Below are positions 51,733 through 62,300 of a stretch of DNA of 64,000 bases, piece by piece. How positions within the stretch are numbered: position 1 is the first letter of the stretch; each line of letters opens with the position of its first letter. Made by a program: the position numbers and the translations under genes. The stretch is from Shewanella profunda (GTDB lineage Bacteria > Pseudomonadota > Gammaproteobacteria > Enterobacterales > Shewanellaceae): the NCBI RefSeq assembly GCF_023283765.1, contig NZ_JAKILG010000001.1, forward strand, positions 62,001-126,000. The letters run 5' to 3'. Under the pieces are notes generated by a model. It had not been told where the DNA came from, did no database searches, and saw only the letters and a program-made list of their open reading frames with translations.

Positions 51733-52764
51733 ATGTTAACGATAGCAACCCAAATAGCCCCCGATAGCCTTATCAATCCTAAGGGGTTACCCCACTTTGG
51801 TCATTTTGATGGCATAGTGAAAACCTTAGGTTTGGCGGACTTTACCTATTTCGATACGATGGACAAACCAGCATCTCCTTGGGCAAAACGCTTTAACTAC
51901 AAGCAGTTTCAGTTTGTCTCTCTGGTGACTCCCCGATATGTCATTGGTGTTGCGCTGGCTGATATTGCCTATCTTGGCAGTGCCTTTTGCTATGTATATG
52001 ACATTAAAGCCAATCGTTTATCACAGCGCAATTGGCTAAAGCCTCTGGGTGTTGGCTATCAGATGACGCCATCTCCCGCTAATGGTAAAAGTGGCATTGG
52101 CCGTAAGGGCTCGCGGTTAAGTTTTGATATTCTTGAAGGTGGCTGGCGCCTGATCATTGATACTAAAAACCTGCAAGCTGATGTGACGTTACATCCATCA
52201 CCTCTGAGTCTACCTATGGCCATGTGTAGTCCAACGGGCTATAGCGGCTGGACTTATACTCAAAAACACAATGGCTTAACCGTTACAGGAAAATTAACTG
52301 TTGACCATGAGCAGCAACCCCTCAACGCTGCTCTAGCTGGTTATGACTTTTCTGCTGGCTTTATGCGCCGTGATACCAGTTGGCGCTGGGCGTCCATTAA
52401 TGCCCAAATCGATGGTGGTATTATGGGGCTCAATTTAGCGGCTGGCGTTAATGAAACCGGCGCTAATGAAAATGTATTTTGGATTAATGGTGAGCGGCAT
52501 TTACTTGGACCAGTACAATTTGAATTTGACCGTCATGCGACTAAAGGTACTGAGGTATGGCGTATTTATAGCCATAACGGCCAAGTTGATTTGCTATTTT
52601 CAGCGCGAACCTGCCGTAGCGAAAAACGTAATTTAATCTTGCTTAAGAGCAACTTTCGCCAATATATCGGTCTTTTTAGTGGGACTATTATTGATAATGC
52701 AGGGCGATGCCACCAACTCAATAATGTCCTTGGATTGACTGAAGATCACTATGCCCGTTGGTAG
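51733..52764 (+). CDS. DUF2804 family protein
   Basis: 343-residue protein of the DUF2804 family, predicted mostly beta (two-domain lipocalin-like fold). Recognisable blocks: NPKGLPHFGHFDG, FVSLVTPRYVIGVALADIAY, RLSFDILEGGW, PTGYSGWTYTQKHNGLTVTG and a C-terminal LFSGTIIDNAGRCHQLNNVLGLTEDHYARW-like block. Function unknown, possibly lipid related. Monocistronic or first of a loose series of plus-strand genes. Confidence 0.85.
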   Translation: MLTIATQIAPDSLINPKGLPHFGHFDGIVKTLGLADFTYFDTMDKPASPWAKRFNYKQFQFVSLVTPRYVIGVALADIAYLGSAFCYVYDIKANRLSQRNWLKPLGVGYQMTPSPANGKSGIGRKGSRLSFDILEGGWRLIIDTKNLQADVTLHPSPLSLPMAMCSPTGYSGWTYTQKHNGLTVTGKLTVDHEQQPLNAALAGYDFSAGFMRRDTSWRWASINAQIDGGIMGLNLAAGVNETGANENVFWINGERHLLGPVQFEFDRHATKGTEVWRIYSHNGQVDLLFSARTCRSEKRNLILLKSNFRQYIGLFSGTIIDNAGRCHQLNNVLGLTEDHYARW

Positions 52765-52860
52765 TGAGCCATGTTTTGTTATTAATTGATATTATTAACT
52801 GTATCAAGTCCTCGAAGCTGCTGGAACAATAAGAGAATAATAAGAATAGGGTAAAGGTAT

Positions 52861-53727
52861 ATGGATATCGCCTCACTAATTAATCACCCCGAAATTTTGC
52901 TACTAGTGCTCGCCCCAGTATTTTTTCTGTGTATTTTGCTTGAATGGTATTTGGGCGATAAGCGGCAAAAACTGCCTTTAAGTGCACGTTACCGCGGCCA
53001 AGAAGTGCTATGTAATTTTAGCCTCGCGGCTATGCATCAAGGTGCCGATCTGCTCACTGGTTTGCTGGTCGCTAAGCTGTATCTGGCGATTTTTGGTTGG
53101 AAGTTGTTTGATATTGAAATGGGCCCATTGAGCTTTATTGCGTTAATGGTTGCGCAGGATTTTTGTTATTACTGGTTCCACCGAGCGAGCCACAGGGTGC
53201 GTTGGATGTGGGCTGCCCATGTGGTACACCATAGCTCTGAGAATATGAATTTTAGCACTGCATTTCGTCAGAGTTTAATGTATCCCTTTGCGGGCATGTG
53301 GGTGTTTTGGCTACCGCTGGTGATAATAGGTTTTGACCCTAACTGGGTCATTTTCGTGGTATTACTTAATCTAGGTTTACAATTTTTCGTTCATACACAA
53401 TCGGTTAAATCACTTGTGCCGCTTGAATGGATTTTCAATACTCCTTCACATCATAGGGTGCACCATGGCCGTAATCCCCAATATATCGATAAAAACTATG
53501 CAGGGATCCTGATCATTTGGGACAAATTTTTTGGTACCTTTGAGCCTGAAGTCGATACTGTTATCTATGGTATTACTAAGCCTATAAATAGTTTTAATCC
53601 TGTTAAAGTCACCTTTAGCGAGTGGAGGGATATGTTTATCGATGTCACTGCAAGAGGTTTAACCCTTAAACAGCGCCTTAGTATCCTGTTTTTACCCCCA
53701 GCCAATAGTTATAAAGATGATGATTAA
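52861..53727 (+). CDS. fatty acid hydroxylase superfamily (sterol desaturase-like) protein
   Basis: 288-residue membrane di-iron oxygenase candidate. About five membrane segments and the eight-histidine pattern: WFHRASHR (about 101-108), WAAHVVHHSSE (about 118-128) and TPSHHRVHHG (about 196-205). Substrate unknown; bacterial members modify lipids or carotenoids. The ATG is at 52861 after GGTAAAGGTAT. Confidence 0.9.
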   Translation: MDIASLINHPEILLLVLAPVFFLCILLEWYLGDKRQKLPLSARYRGQEVLCNFSLAAMHQGADLLTGLLVAKLYLAIFGWKLFDIEMGPLSFIALMVAQDFCYYWFHRASHRVRWMWAAHVVHHSSENMNFSTAFRQSLMYPFAGMWVFWLPLVIIGFDPNWVIFVVLLNLGLQFFVHTQSVKSLVPLEWIFNTPSHHRVHHGRNPQYIDKNYAGILIIWDKFFGTFEPEVDTVIYGITKPINSFNPVKVTFSEWRDMFIDVTARGLTLKQRLSILFLPPANSYKDDD

Positions 53728-53873
53728 TTAGCCATCAGCTTTTCCATCAACGTCGTTTCGCGATCACAATCTTTCCTGAGCGAACAAAATTTAATCTCCA
53801 AACGTCAACTCATTCTAATAGCCTATTTTTCTTTTTTTTCAAATAAAATGGATTAAAAAATATACAAAACTAG

Positions 53874-54566
53874 GTGTTGGTGGTAATTTTTGCTACGGGT
53901 CTCTCATTATTAGGTGGTTGTCATATGGTGGATGAGCCTTATTTATCGGTGGAAGAGTTAGCTTGCTTTAGTGAGCTATTTGCACCCACATGTGTCAGCG
54001 CTACTTTCGGACCAGATTGCTTAACCGAAGAGCCTCTTGTTAATCATGTTCTTACCGTTACGACTGAAGTGCCGCAGGCTATTGCGTCTATTTTAGGTAA
54101 AGCGAAGCTCACGCTACTTGCCGAGGTCGGGCCCTATAAACTCTGGTTTCCCCTACGGATGAAAGTGGATGACTTTGGACAGTTGCATCCTACATTAGGT
54201 GTGCCAGAGGTTTTAGATGCTTCGGGGGAGGAACGAAGCTGGCGTTTGACTAAGGCAGAAAATGTATGGATATTTGACCATGATCAGGGTGAACAATGGT
54301 CTGTTGTATCGTTGTCAAGTTCAGGGATGGCTATAAAGGCTAAGTCGCAGCAACAGTTTGAGCTGTTACTGGATAGTAAAGATGTGCAGTTACAACTCCC
54401 AGATGGTGAAACAATGCATGTTGATATCGAACCTGTTCGCAACGTCAATGGGTTAGCGATTGTGAGGTTTCGGGCTGAAGCCGAAGAACGTGAAGCCCTG
54501 CGCCAGTTCCTATTTAATCGCCATCGCAGCCTGCATGCCAAACTCTATGCTAGCTTACGTGAATAA
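53874..54566 (+). CDS. putative lipoprotein with PilZ-like C-terminal region
   Basis: 230-residue protein. The N-terminus (VIFATGLSLLGGC) ends in a lipobox LGGC, but there is no positively charged n-region and the GTG start directly follows an in-frame TAG with no ribosome site. The start is therefore doubtful; a short 5' change may have occurred. The C-terminal ~100 residues (WSVVSLSSSGMAI, LQLPDGE, ALRQFLFNRHRSL) loosely recall a PilZ domain, but the RxxxR and DxSxxG residues are not clearly kept, so c-di-GMP binding is not supported. Precedes mpl by 158 bases. Confidence 0.6.
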   Translation: MLVVIFATGLSLLGGCHMVDEPYLSVEELACFSELFAPTCVSATFGPDCLTEEPLVNHVLTVTTEVPQAIASILGKAKLTLLAEVGPYKLWFPLRMKVDDFGQLHPTLGVPEVLDASGEERSWRLTKAENVWIFDHDQGEQWSVVSLSSSGMAIKAKSQQQFELLLDSKDVQLQLPDGETMHVDIEPVRNVNGLAIVRFRAEAEEREALRQFLFNRHRSLHAKLYASLRE

Positions 54567-54724
54567 GTTAGCTTTGTTGGTCACTAAATTACGATGCTGT
54601 ATAGGATTGTAAAATGTCCCTGCAGATCTTTTGTGATTGACGCCCTTTTCCGAGTTCTTACCTGCCAATCTGTCGCTTGATGGATTAGAATAGCCTCGAA
54701 TTCAAAAACATCAGAGCGAGCAGT

Positions 54725-56143
54725 ATGCACGTACATATTTTAGGAATTTGTGGAACCTTCATGGGTGGTCTAGCGTTATTGGCTAGGGCAAAAGGTCACA
54801 GGGTAACGGGCTCGGATGCCAATGTGTATCCCCCAATGAGCACGCAACTTGAAGAGCAAGGCATTGAACTGATACAAGGTTTTAATCCTAGCCAATTGGG
54901 TGAAGCGGGACATTATCCTGACTTAGTCGTGATTGGTAACGCCATGAGTCGTGGTAATCCCTGTGTGGAAGCAGCATTGAATTTAGGGATCCCCTATACC
55001 TCTGGTCCGCAGTTTTTAGCCGAGCATATTTTACCTGAACGCTGGGTTCTAGCGGTTTCAGGTACTCACGGTAAAACCTCTACCTCGAGCATGTTAGCTT
55101 GGATTTTAGAGGATTGTGGCTATGAACCAGGATTTTTAATTGGTGGAGTGCCCCAAAACTTTGGCGTGTCGGCGCGTTTGGGTCAATCAGCATTCTTTGT
55201 GGTTGAGGCAGATGAGTATGATAGTGCCTTCTTCGATAAGCGCTCAAAATTCGTGCATTATCATCCACGTACTCTCGTGATCAACAATCTCGAATTTGAT
55301 CACGCGGATATTTTTGCCGATCTAGCCGCTATCCAAAAGCAGTTTAATCACCTTATTCGTACTGTACCCAGTGAAGGAAAAATCATTTGGCCTGCTGATG
55401 CTCAAGCGGTGAAACAGACTATCGAAATGGGCTGCTGGAGTGAGCAGGAAAACTACCATACAGCAGAGTCTGTTACTGGCTGGTATGGTAAAGCACTCAC
55501 TGATGATTGCCATCGTTTTGAAGTGTTTTTAGATGGGGAGTCCCAAGGCGAGCTTGAGTGGGACTTAATTGGTCAACACAATATTGAAAACGCCATTATG
55601 GCTATTGCCGCCGCGCGCCATGTGGGTGTAAAACCGAGCGCAGCGATTGATGCCTTGGCGAAATTTATGCCGCCTAAACGTCGTCTTGAGTTGTTGGGTA
55701 CAGTGAATGGTGTCAGTGTATACGATGATTTTGCCCACCATCCCACGGCGATTGCGACCACGTTAAAAGGGATGCGTGCTAAGATCGGCCAGAGCAAAAT
55801 TATCGTAGTGCTTGAGCCTCGCTCAAATACGATGAAGAGTGGAGTGCATAAAGATACGCTGGCTTATTCTATGATGCAGGCCGATGAAGCTTTTTTATAT
55901 CAAGCAGATACCATTGACTGGAATATGAAAGAGGCGATGGAAGCCTCGGTTATTCCTGTGATGGTATTGCATCAAATTGATGATGTTGTTGCTAAGGTTT
56001 CGGCAACTGCCAAAGCAGGCGATACCGTAGTGATAATGAGTAATGGCGGGTTTGGCGGTTTGCATAAGAAGTTGCTTGCAGCACTTGAATTGAGCCCGCA
56101 ATCAACAGAGTCGACTCCATCATCTTCTGAGAAGAGTCTTTAA
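54725..56143 (+). CDS. mpl: UDP-N-acetylmuramate:L-alanyl-gamma-D-glutamyl-meso-diaminopimelate ligase
   Basis: Mur ligase that attaches recycled tripeptide to UDP-MurNAc, salvaging cell-wall peptide. 472 residues. The N-terminal [14 protein letters not shown], the ATP loop [12 protein letters not shown] (about 118-129), [16 protein letters not shown] and the C-terminal [10 protein letters not shown] are those of Mpl. AmpG, which imports the substrates, is encoded 5 kb upstream. ubiX begins one base after the stop. Confidence 0.95.
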   Translation: MHVHILGICGTFMGGLALLARAKGHRVTGSDANVYPPMSTQLEEQGIELIQGFNPSQLGEAGHYPDLVVIGNAMSRGNPCVEAALNLGIPYTSGPQFLAEHILPERWVLAVSGTHGKTSTSSMLAWILEDCGYEPGFLIGGVPQNFGVSARLGQSAFFVVEADEYDSAFFDKRSKFVHYHPRTLVINNLEFDHADIFADLAAIQKQFNHLIRTVPSEGKIIWPADAQAVKQTIEMGCWSEQENYHTAESVTGWYGKALTDDCHRFEVFLDGESQGELEWDLIGQHNIENAIMAIAAARHVGVKPSAAIDALAKFMPPKRRLELLGTVNGVSVYDDFAHHPTAIATTLKGMRAKIGQSKIIVVLEPRSNTMKSGVHKDTLAYSMMQADEAFLYQADTIDWNMKEAMEASVIPVMVLHQIDDVVAKVSATAKAGDTVVIMSNGGFGGLHKKLLAALELSPQSTESTPSSSEKSL

Positions 56144-56144
56144 G

Positions 56145-56804
56145 ATGGCTCACGCTAAGTCGGTTAAGGCGATTAGCCTTGCTTGGACTGGTGCTTCTGG
56201 TGCGCCCTACGGGTTGAAGTTGCTGGAGTACCTGTTGGCGTCGGGTTATCAAGTGTTTTTGATGATTTCTAGCGCCGCGCGAGTGGTATTAGCGACTGAG
56301 CATGGTTTGCAGCTCAGTGCGAATAGTGAAAAAGCGAAACAACAACTGCTTGCTTTATTCGCCGAAAAAAACGCGACGATAGTGGGGGAGCTGGTTGTGC
56401 TTGGTAAGGATGAGTGGTTTTCGCCTCCTGCGTCTGGCAGCGCTGCGCCTAAACAAATGGTCATTTGCCCTTGCTCGACAGGCACACTAGCAGCGGTCGC
56501 CACAGGGATGAGCAATAACCTGCTTGAACGAGCTGCGGATGTGGTCATCAAAGAACGCGGCCAGCTTATCCTAGTGCCTAGAGAAACGCCTTTTAGTGCC
56601 ATACATTTAGAGCATATGCTAACCCTTTCGCGCCTCGGTGTGACTATTATGCCTGCCTCCCCCGGTTTTTATCACAATCCCAAATCGGTAGAAGATCTGG
56701 TAGACTTCATGGTCGCTCGAATTCTTGATCATTTGGGCGTTGACCATGCATTAACGAGTCGCTGGGGTTATGACAAGCAGACCCACCGCGACCTCGACAA
56801 TTGA
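56145..56804 (+). CDS. ubiX: flavin prenyltransferase UbiX
   Basis: Makes prenylated FMN, the cofactor of UbiD decarboxylase in ubiquinone synthesis. 219 residues. N-terminal [17 protein letters not shown], middle [13 protein letters not shown], then [16 protein letters not shown] and [28 protein letters not shown]. One base after mpl and 7 bases before hpt, so the three genes form an operon. Confidence 0.95.
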   Translation: MAHAKSVKAISLAWTGASGAPYGLKLLEYLLASGYQVFLMISSAARVVLATEHGLQLSANSEKAKQQLLALFAEKNATIVGELVVLGKDEWFSPPASGSAAPKQMVICPCSTGTLAAVATGMSNNLLERAADVVIKERGQLILVPRETPFSAIHLEHMLTLSRLGVTIMPASPGFYHNPKSVEDLVDFMVARILDHLGVDHALTSRWGYDKQTHRDLDN

Positions 56805-56811
56805 GACTGAT

Positions 56812-57342
56812 ATGAAACACACCACCGAAGTGATGATCTCCGCCGAAGAGATTAACCAAAAATTGGATCAAATGGCTGAGCTAATCAATGCCCATTATGT
56901 CAACAGCGAACGTTTGCTGATGGTGGGATTGTTAAAGGGCTCAGTAGTCTTTATGGCTGATCTGTGTCGCCGTATTAAGGGCCATGTTGAAATCGATTTT
57001 ATGTCGGTTTCCAGCTATGGCAATTCGATGACCAGTTCACGGGATGTAAAAGTACTGAAAGACGTGCAATCGGATATTGCGGGTCGCGATGTGCTGATAG
57101 TAGAAGATCTCATTGACTCGGGTAATACACTGAGCAAAGTCCGAGAAATGCTACTACTGCGCGAACCTAAGAGCTTAGCGCTTTGTACTTTGCTTGATAA
57201 ACCTGAGCGCCGAGAAGTAGATGTTAAGGTCGATTTTATCGGTTTTACGATTCCTGATGAGTTTATCGTTGGTTATGGTATTGATTACGCTGAGCAGTAT
57301 CGTAATCTGCCCTATATTGCCAAAGTGGTGCCACTCGAATAA
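56812..57342 (+). CDS. hpt: hypoxanthine phosphoribosyltransferase
   Basis: Salvages hypoxanthine (and guanine) to IMP/GMP using PRPP. 176 residues, close to E. coli Hpt (178). PRPP motif [26 protein letters not shown] and [29 protein letters not shown] are the usual family blocks. The ATG at 56812 is used; the open frame from 56770 runs over the end of ubiX. Terminator follows. prs, which supplies PRPP, is also in this window. Confidence 0.95.
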   Translation: MKHTTEVMISAEEINQKLDQMAELINAHYVNSERLLMVGLLKGSVVFMADLCRRIKGHVEIDFMSVSSYGNSMTSSRDVKVLKDVQSDIAGRDVLIVEDLIDSGNTLSKVREMLLLREPKSLALCTLLDKPERREVDVKVDFIGFTIPDEFIVGYGIDYAEQYRNLPYIAKVVPLE

Positions 57343-57369
57343 TTGCATTCTTGTTAGGTTTCAACACTT

Positions 57370-57402
57370 AAAACTCCCGCTACATGCGGGAGTTTTGCTT
57401 TA
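57370..57402 (+). terminator. rho-independent terminator of mpl-ubiX-hpt
   Basis: AAAACTCCCGC / GCGGGAGTTTT with TACAT loop, followed by a T-rich tail. Confidence 0.9.
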
Positions 57403-57607
57403 TTAAGGTTCAGTGGATTGATTCAAGCTAAATGCAGCCGTTCATTGGTGTCTGCTAGCTGGTTACCTATTAGAAAAAGTTCATAAACTAGTGTCCATTA
57501 TTCAATAGATTAACAATACATTTCCCTTTATATAAAGTTGACGTATTGCATTTGGTTTTTTTGCCACCATCTTATTAGTCTCGTTATGTTAAGGATCAGG
57601 AACATCT

Positions 57608-58546
57608 ATGGCGAATACAGCCCATGCTCTGGTACTCGAAGGGCTTAAAAAAACCTATAAAGGCGGCGTTGAGGCGGTCAAAGGCATCAGTCTTACCGTT
57701 AATCAGGGGGATTTCTTTGCCTTACTTGGCCCCAATGGCGCGGGTAAATCCACCACGATCGGCATTATCAGCTCTTTAGTTCAGAAAACGGCAGGTACGG
57801 TTAAAGTCTTTGATTATGATATTGATAAACAACTAGAGCATGCCAAGTTATGCATTGGTTTAGTGCCACAGGAATTTAACTTTAATCAGTTTGAAACCGT
57901 ATTACAGATAGTGGTAAATCAAGCGGGTTATTACGGTGTACCAAAGTCTATCGCCCTAGAGCGTGCACAAAAGTATTTAACTCAGCTAGATTTGTGGGAA
58001 AAACGTAACAGCCAATCGCGGGAATTATCCGGCGGTATGAAGCGGCGTTTAATGATCGCCCGCGCTCTGATGCACGAGCCTAAGCTATTGATTTTGGATG
58101 AGCCTACCGCAGGGGTGGATATTGAGTTGCGCCGTTCTATGTGGGAATTCCTCAAGCAAATTAACCAGCAGGGCGTGACCATTATTCTCACCACCCATTA
58201 TCTTGAAGAAGCTGAAATGCTGTGCCGCAATATTGGCATCATAGATAACGGTGTGCTGGTGGAGTGTACCAGCATGAAGGCACTGCTCAGTAAGCTGAAT
58301 ATGGAAACCTTTATTCTCGATCTTCGCCATGATATTCAAACTGCCCCAGTGCTCAACGGCATGGTATGTCGCCTAACCGATCCCCATACCTTAGAGGTGG
58401 ATGTAGCGAAAGAACATAATCTTAATGAGGTATTTCGCCAATTAAGTGCGGCGAATGTGGAAGTGTTGTCGATGCGCAATAAGTCAAATCGGTTAGAAGA
58501 ACTCTTCGTTGAACTGGTGAATAAACCCCAGGGAGTCAGCGCATGA
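57608..58546 (+). CDS. ABC transporter ATP-binding protein (YadG-like)
   Basis: 312-residue ATPase of an ABC-2-type exporter. Walker A GPNGAGKST (about 40-48), Q-loop VPQEFNFN, signature LSGGMKRRL (about 139-147), Walker B LLILDEPTAG and switch His in TTHYLEEAE. The C-terminal ~80 residues are the extra domain of the YadG group. The ATG has AGGATCAGGAAC upstream. It overlaps the permease gene by 4 bases. The exported substrate is unknown. Confidence 0.93.
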   Translation: MANTAHALVLEGLKKTYKGGVEAVKGISLTVNQGDFFALLGPNGAGKSTTIGIISSLVQKTAGTVKVFDYDIDKQLEHAKLCIGLVPQEFNFNQFETVLQIVVNQAGYYGVPKSIALERAQKYLTQLDLWEKRNSQSRELSGGMKRRLMIARALMHEPKLLILDEPTAGVDIELRRSMWEFLKQINQQGVTIILTTHYLEEAEMLCRNIGIIDNGVLVECTSMKALLSKLNMETFILDLRHDIQTAPVLNGMVCRLTDPHTLEVDVAKEHNLNEVFRQLSAANVEVLSMRNKSNRLEELFVELVNKPQGVSA

Positions 58547-59313
58547 ACCAACTCTACTTTATCGCCTTCAAGAGTATTCTAGCGAAGGAGATTAATCGTT
58601 TTACACGGATTTGGATCCAAACCTTAGTGCCACCTGCCATCACTATGACATTGTATTTTCTGATTTTTGGCAATTTAGTCGGTAGTCGAATTGGTGAAAT
58701 GGGCGGCGTATCCTATATGGAGTTTATCGCCCCTGGGTTAATCATGATGTCGGTGATCACTAACTCCTACTCGAATGTTGCTAGCTCATTTTACAGTGCT
58801 AAGTTTCAACGTAATTTAGAAGAGTTGATGGTGGCACCTGTGCCCCATTATGTGATGATTGCCGGTTACGTAGGTGGCGGTGTGGCGCGCGGTTTGTGTG
58901 TTGGCCTAATTGTGACACTGGTGGCGATGTTCTTTGTCGATATACGCTTGCATCATGCGGGTTTAGTGGTGATGACAGTGTTTTTAACCTCAGTGCTATT
59001 TTCCTTAGGTGGACTGATTAACGCGGTTTTTGCCAAAAGTTTTGATGATATCAGTATCATACCGACTTTTGTGCTCACCCCATTAACCTACCTTGGCGGG
59101 GTATTTTATTCCCTGTCACTCTTGCCATCATTCTGGCAGGGCGTGTCGGCACTTAACCCTGTGGTCTATATGATCAACGTGTTCCGCTATGGTTTTCTCG
59201 GTTTTGCCGATATCAGCGTGCCGCTATCCATCGCCATTATGGTGGGCTTTTGTGTAGCGTTGTGGGCTTTAGCTTACTATCTTATCTCACGCGGGATCGG
59301 GTTGCGTTCTTAA
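58543..59313 (+). CDS. ABC-2 type transporter permease (YadH-like)
   Basis: 256-residue permease with six membrane helices. N-terminal KEINRFTRIWIQTLVPPAITMTLYFLIFGNLVG and the conserved LTPLTYLGGVFYSLSLLP segment match YadH. Pairs with the upstream ATPase through an ATGA overlap. Substrate unknown; the yadGH family is often placed near cell-envelope genes. Confidence 0.92.
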   Translation: MNQLYFIAFKSILAKEINRFTRIWIQTLVPPAITMTLYFLIFGNLVGSRIGEMGGVSYMEFIAPGLIMMSVITNSYSNVASSFYSAKFQRNLEELMVAPVPHYVMIAGYVGGGVARGLCVGLIVTLVAMFFVDIRLHHAGLVVMTVFLTSVLFSLGGLINAVFAKSFDDISIIPTFVLTPLTYLGGVFYSLSLLPSFWQGVSALNPVVYMINVFRYGFLGFADISVPLSIAIMVGFCVALWALAYYLISRGIGLRS

Positions 59314-59334
59314 TATTTTGAGAATAAAAGCTTA

Positions 59335-59363
59335 ATAAAAAAGGAGCCACTAAGGCTCCTTTT
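59335..59363. terminator. bidirectional terminator
   Basis: AAAAGGAGCC / GGCTCCTTTT with ACTAA loop; T/A runs on both strands. Between the ABC operon and the convergent protease gene. Confidence 0.85.
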
Positions 59364-59380
59364 GACTGTCTAACAATATG

Positions 59381-62300
59381 TTACTTCATACGACGACGTA
59401 TTGCCGCCAATGGTAACAGTAGGGCTGTTAACCAACCAAGAGAACCACTATCGTTCTTTTTAGCGGGTGTTGGTTTGGCTGTTACTGTGACAGTCGCAGT
59501 GCCTAGAGTACTATCTAGCTCACCATCAGATGCAACTACCGTAAATATCAGCGATTGTGCACCTGCTGGAGCGGTGAAGCTGATAGTTTCACCACCATTT
59601 GTGAAGGTAACAGGGGTTCCACTCGTTTGTACCCAGTTATAGGTTAGAGTGTCTTGTTCTATATCAGCACCATTAGCGGTTGCTGTTACCGTTGACCCTT
59701 CCAAACCTGTTGAACCTACTGGAGCGACTGTTGGTGCATCATTAACATTTTGAACGTTAATCGTTACTAATGCAGCTTCTCCAGTATTACCATCTTCATC
59801 AACTGATGTGTAGCTGAGTGTATCTGTACCAAAGAAATCTAAGCTAGGGGTATAGTCAATATTACCCTCGGCGTTCACCACTGCAGTACCATGGGAAGGT
59901 GTTTCTACTATTTTTACTCCACCTAAGGCTCCTTTAGGCATAACGTCAATGACACGTAGTGCTTTCGCCGTCATTCCATCGCCAGTGACGGAAGCTTGGG
60001 CTACCTTTTGATCTGGTTTAGTATCGTTTTCTAGTACTTTGATAGAAACTAAAGTTTCCTCGTCCGTTTCAATTACATCAGCTTGACCAACATTAAGGGA
60101 AGTTGGTTTAGCATTGTAATTAATAGTAACATTGCCAGCCGTTGTATTTCTTAAGGTTATAGCGTCTCCAGATGTCACGGTGCCACCAGTACCATTAAAG
60201 TGATAAGTGGTTCCAATCGTTCCTCCTATGTTTTCTGCACCGATGGTGACTGCAGATGGTATATTTGGAATGTCGATATAGTTGAATACAACATCTTCTG
60301 TAGTGCCGGTTCTAATCCAAATACTAAAGGTATAAGCTGAACCTGATGTATCATCATAGAGTTGGCCTTTGTTCCACTCTATAGCTAACCATGTCACGCC
60401 AGCGCCATCGGTAAACACACCAATAGCAAGATCGCCACCACCAGTATCACCAACAGTTTTATCTGATAAGTCAAAGTCAGACCAGAATGGGGCTAGAATA
60501 TTATTGGGATTTGCACCATCAGGTAGTTGTTTATTGGCATAAGTACCGCTAGCGCTTCCTCCACCAACAATTGCCAGACCGTTATCTGATATTGTAATTC
60601 TGGAGTAGCTCACACCGTTATATTTGAAGCTAGGAACATTGTAGCTGAAGCTTACCTCGTCACACCCATTCGTACATGCTATAGGATTGGTTCCTAAGTC
60701 AATAATACTAGGGAATCTTTGAGCCCCTTTTGTGGTCGCCATCTGAGGTAAATTAAGAGAACCAACCCAAGTAATCAGGCCTAAATCTTCATTTACCTGT
60801 AGTCCATTTTGGGTTGCCCCCGCGAGAGTGACTGTCACATCCTCTTTAGCGGTTAGCTTAGTCCCTTTCGGCGCCTGTGCTGTAAAAGTAACAGTATTTT
60901 CAAACAGTGTATTATTGAGTGTTGCAACTAGAGGAATTATATCACTGGCGTTAATATCTGCTTTGGTCGTGTTTGTTGAAATTAAGGATGCATTACTTGA
61001 TTCTTTAGCTAACACAGCTAAAGGTAAGTGAGCATTTTGTAACCCTTCAGTACTGTTAATTAGTACGTTAGCAAAGATCCATGAGTCATACGTTGCAAAG
61101 GTTGAATCAACCGTTACTGTAAATGTTGCTGAGGCTCCAGGGGCTAGTTCTAATGTAGTAGGTGATACTGTGATACCAGTGCTATCAGATGAAGTTGATA
61201 AGCTCCAAGAGGTTGTAACATCGCTTTTGTTATAAACGGTGCGAGTGAAAGTACATGGGCCAACACAAGAGTCTGATGCTATCGATGGTCTGTCGAATGT
61301 TAATACAGCCTTGGCTGCAGCATCTAAATCCATGCGCCCTGCACCCATGTCAAATGGAGTTGCAGGGGTTGTTGCATCATCATCGAGAATGCCTTCATAT
61401 TTAGCCGTCGAAGTGAGAGCAGTTTTTATATCATTTGCACTCCACTCTGGGTGCAGTTGGCTCATAAGAGCTGCCGCACCTGCAACATGAGGGCTTGCCA
61501 TACTGGTACCAGAAATGACATTGAAATCTTTACCTCCATCATCTGGTGAGAAGGCCGATAGAATATCTGTGCCTGGTGCTGCTATATCAGGTTTTAGGAT
61601 ATTTTGATTGCCATCAGGGCCACGTGAGCTTGAACTATTCAGATTATCAGCAAGAACCGGGGTCATTATACGCTTGGTTTTTGCGACTAGAGTGCCTGTA
61701 GTTGCTGTTTCTCCCATGGCTTCGATAATGGCTAAGCCTGCATCTTTGGCAATCATTACTGCTGGAAACGGCTCATCGGGCATAGACATAGTAGTCGGAG
61801 CGCCTGCAACGCTGTTATATACAACAACCGCTTTTGCGCCTGCCGCTTTAGCATTGGTCGCTTTTAGTGAGAAGTTACACACGCCACGAGAAATTAATGC
61901 GATACCATCCTTGAACGAGTCAGCAGGAAAGGCATCACAGCCATTCGCATTCTGAGCGTTTAGTTTTACAGCTGCAATAACAGGAGCGGTAATATCTGCG
62001 CTCAACACTGCATCGGAACTTGGTATCGCCAGTAAATCTTCACCACCAGCATTAAAACTATTAGCAAAATAGCGGCCCGTAGTGGTGTTAGCGACCGTAA
62101 TACCGGATTCAATACAGCCTGGACAACCTACAGTTTGTGCACCATTACCATCATTACCTGCGGCAGTGACTACAACAACGCCAGCCGCTTCTGCCGCTTC
62201 AAACATTGTCTTATATGGACTGTTAGCAGGATCTCCACCCGCGCCGCCACCCCATGAGTTGTTGATGACATCTGCACCATCATTGACAGCATGCTCCAAC

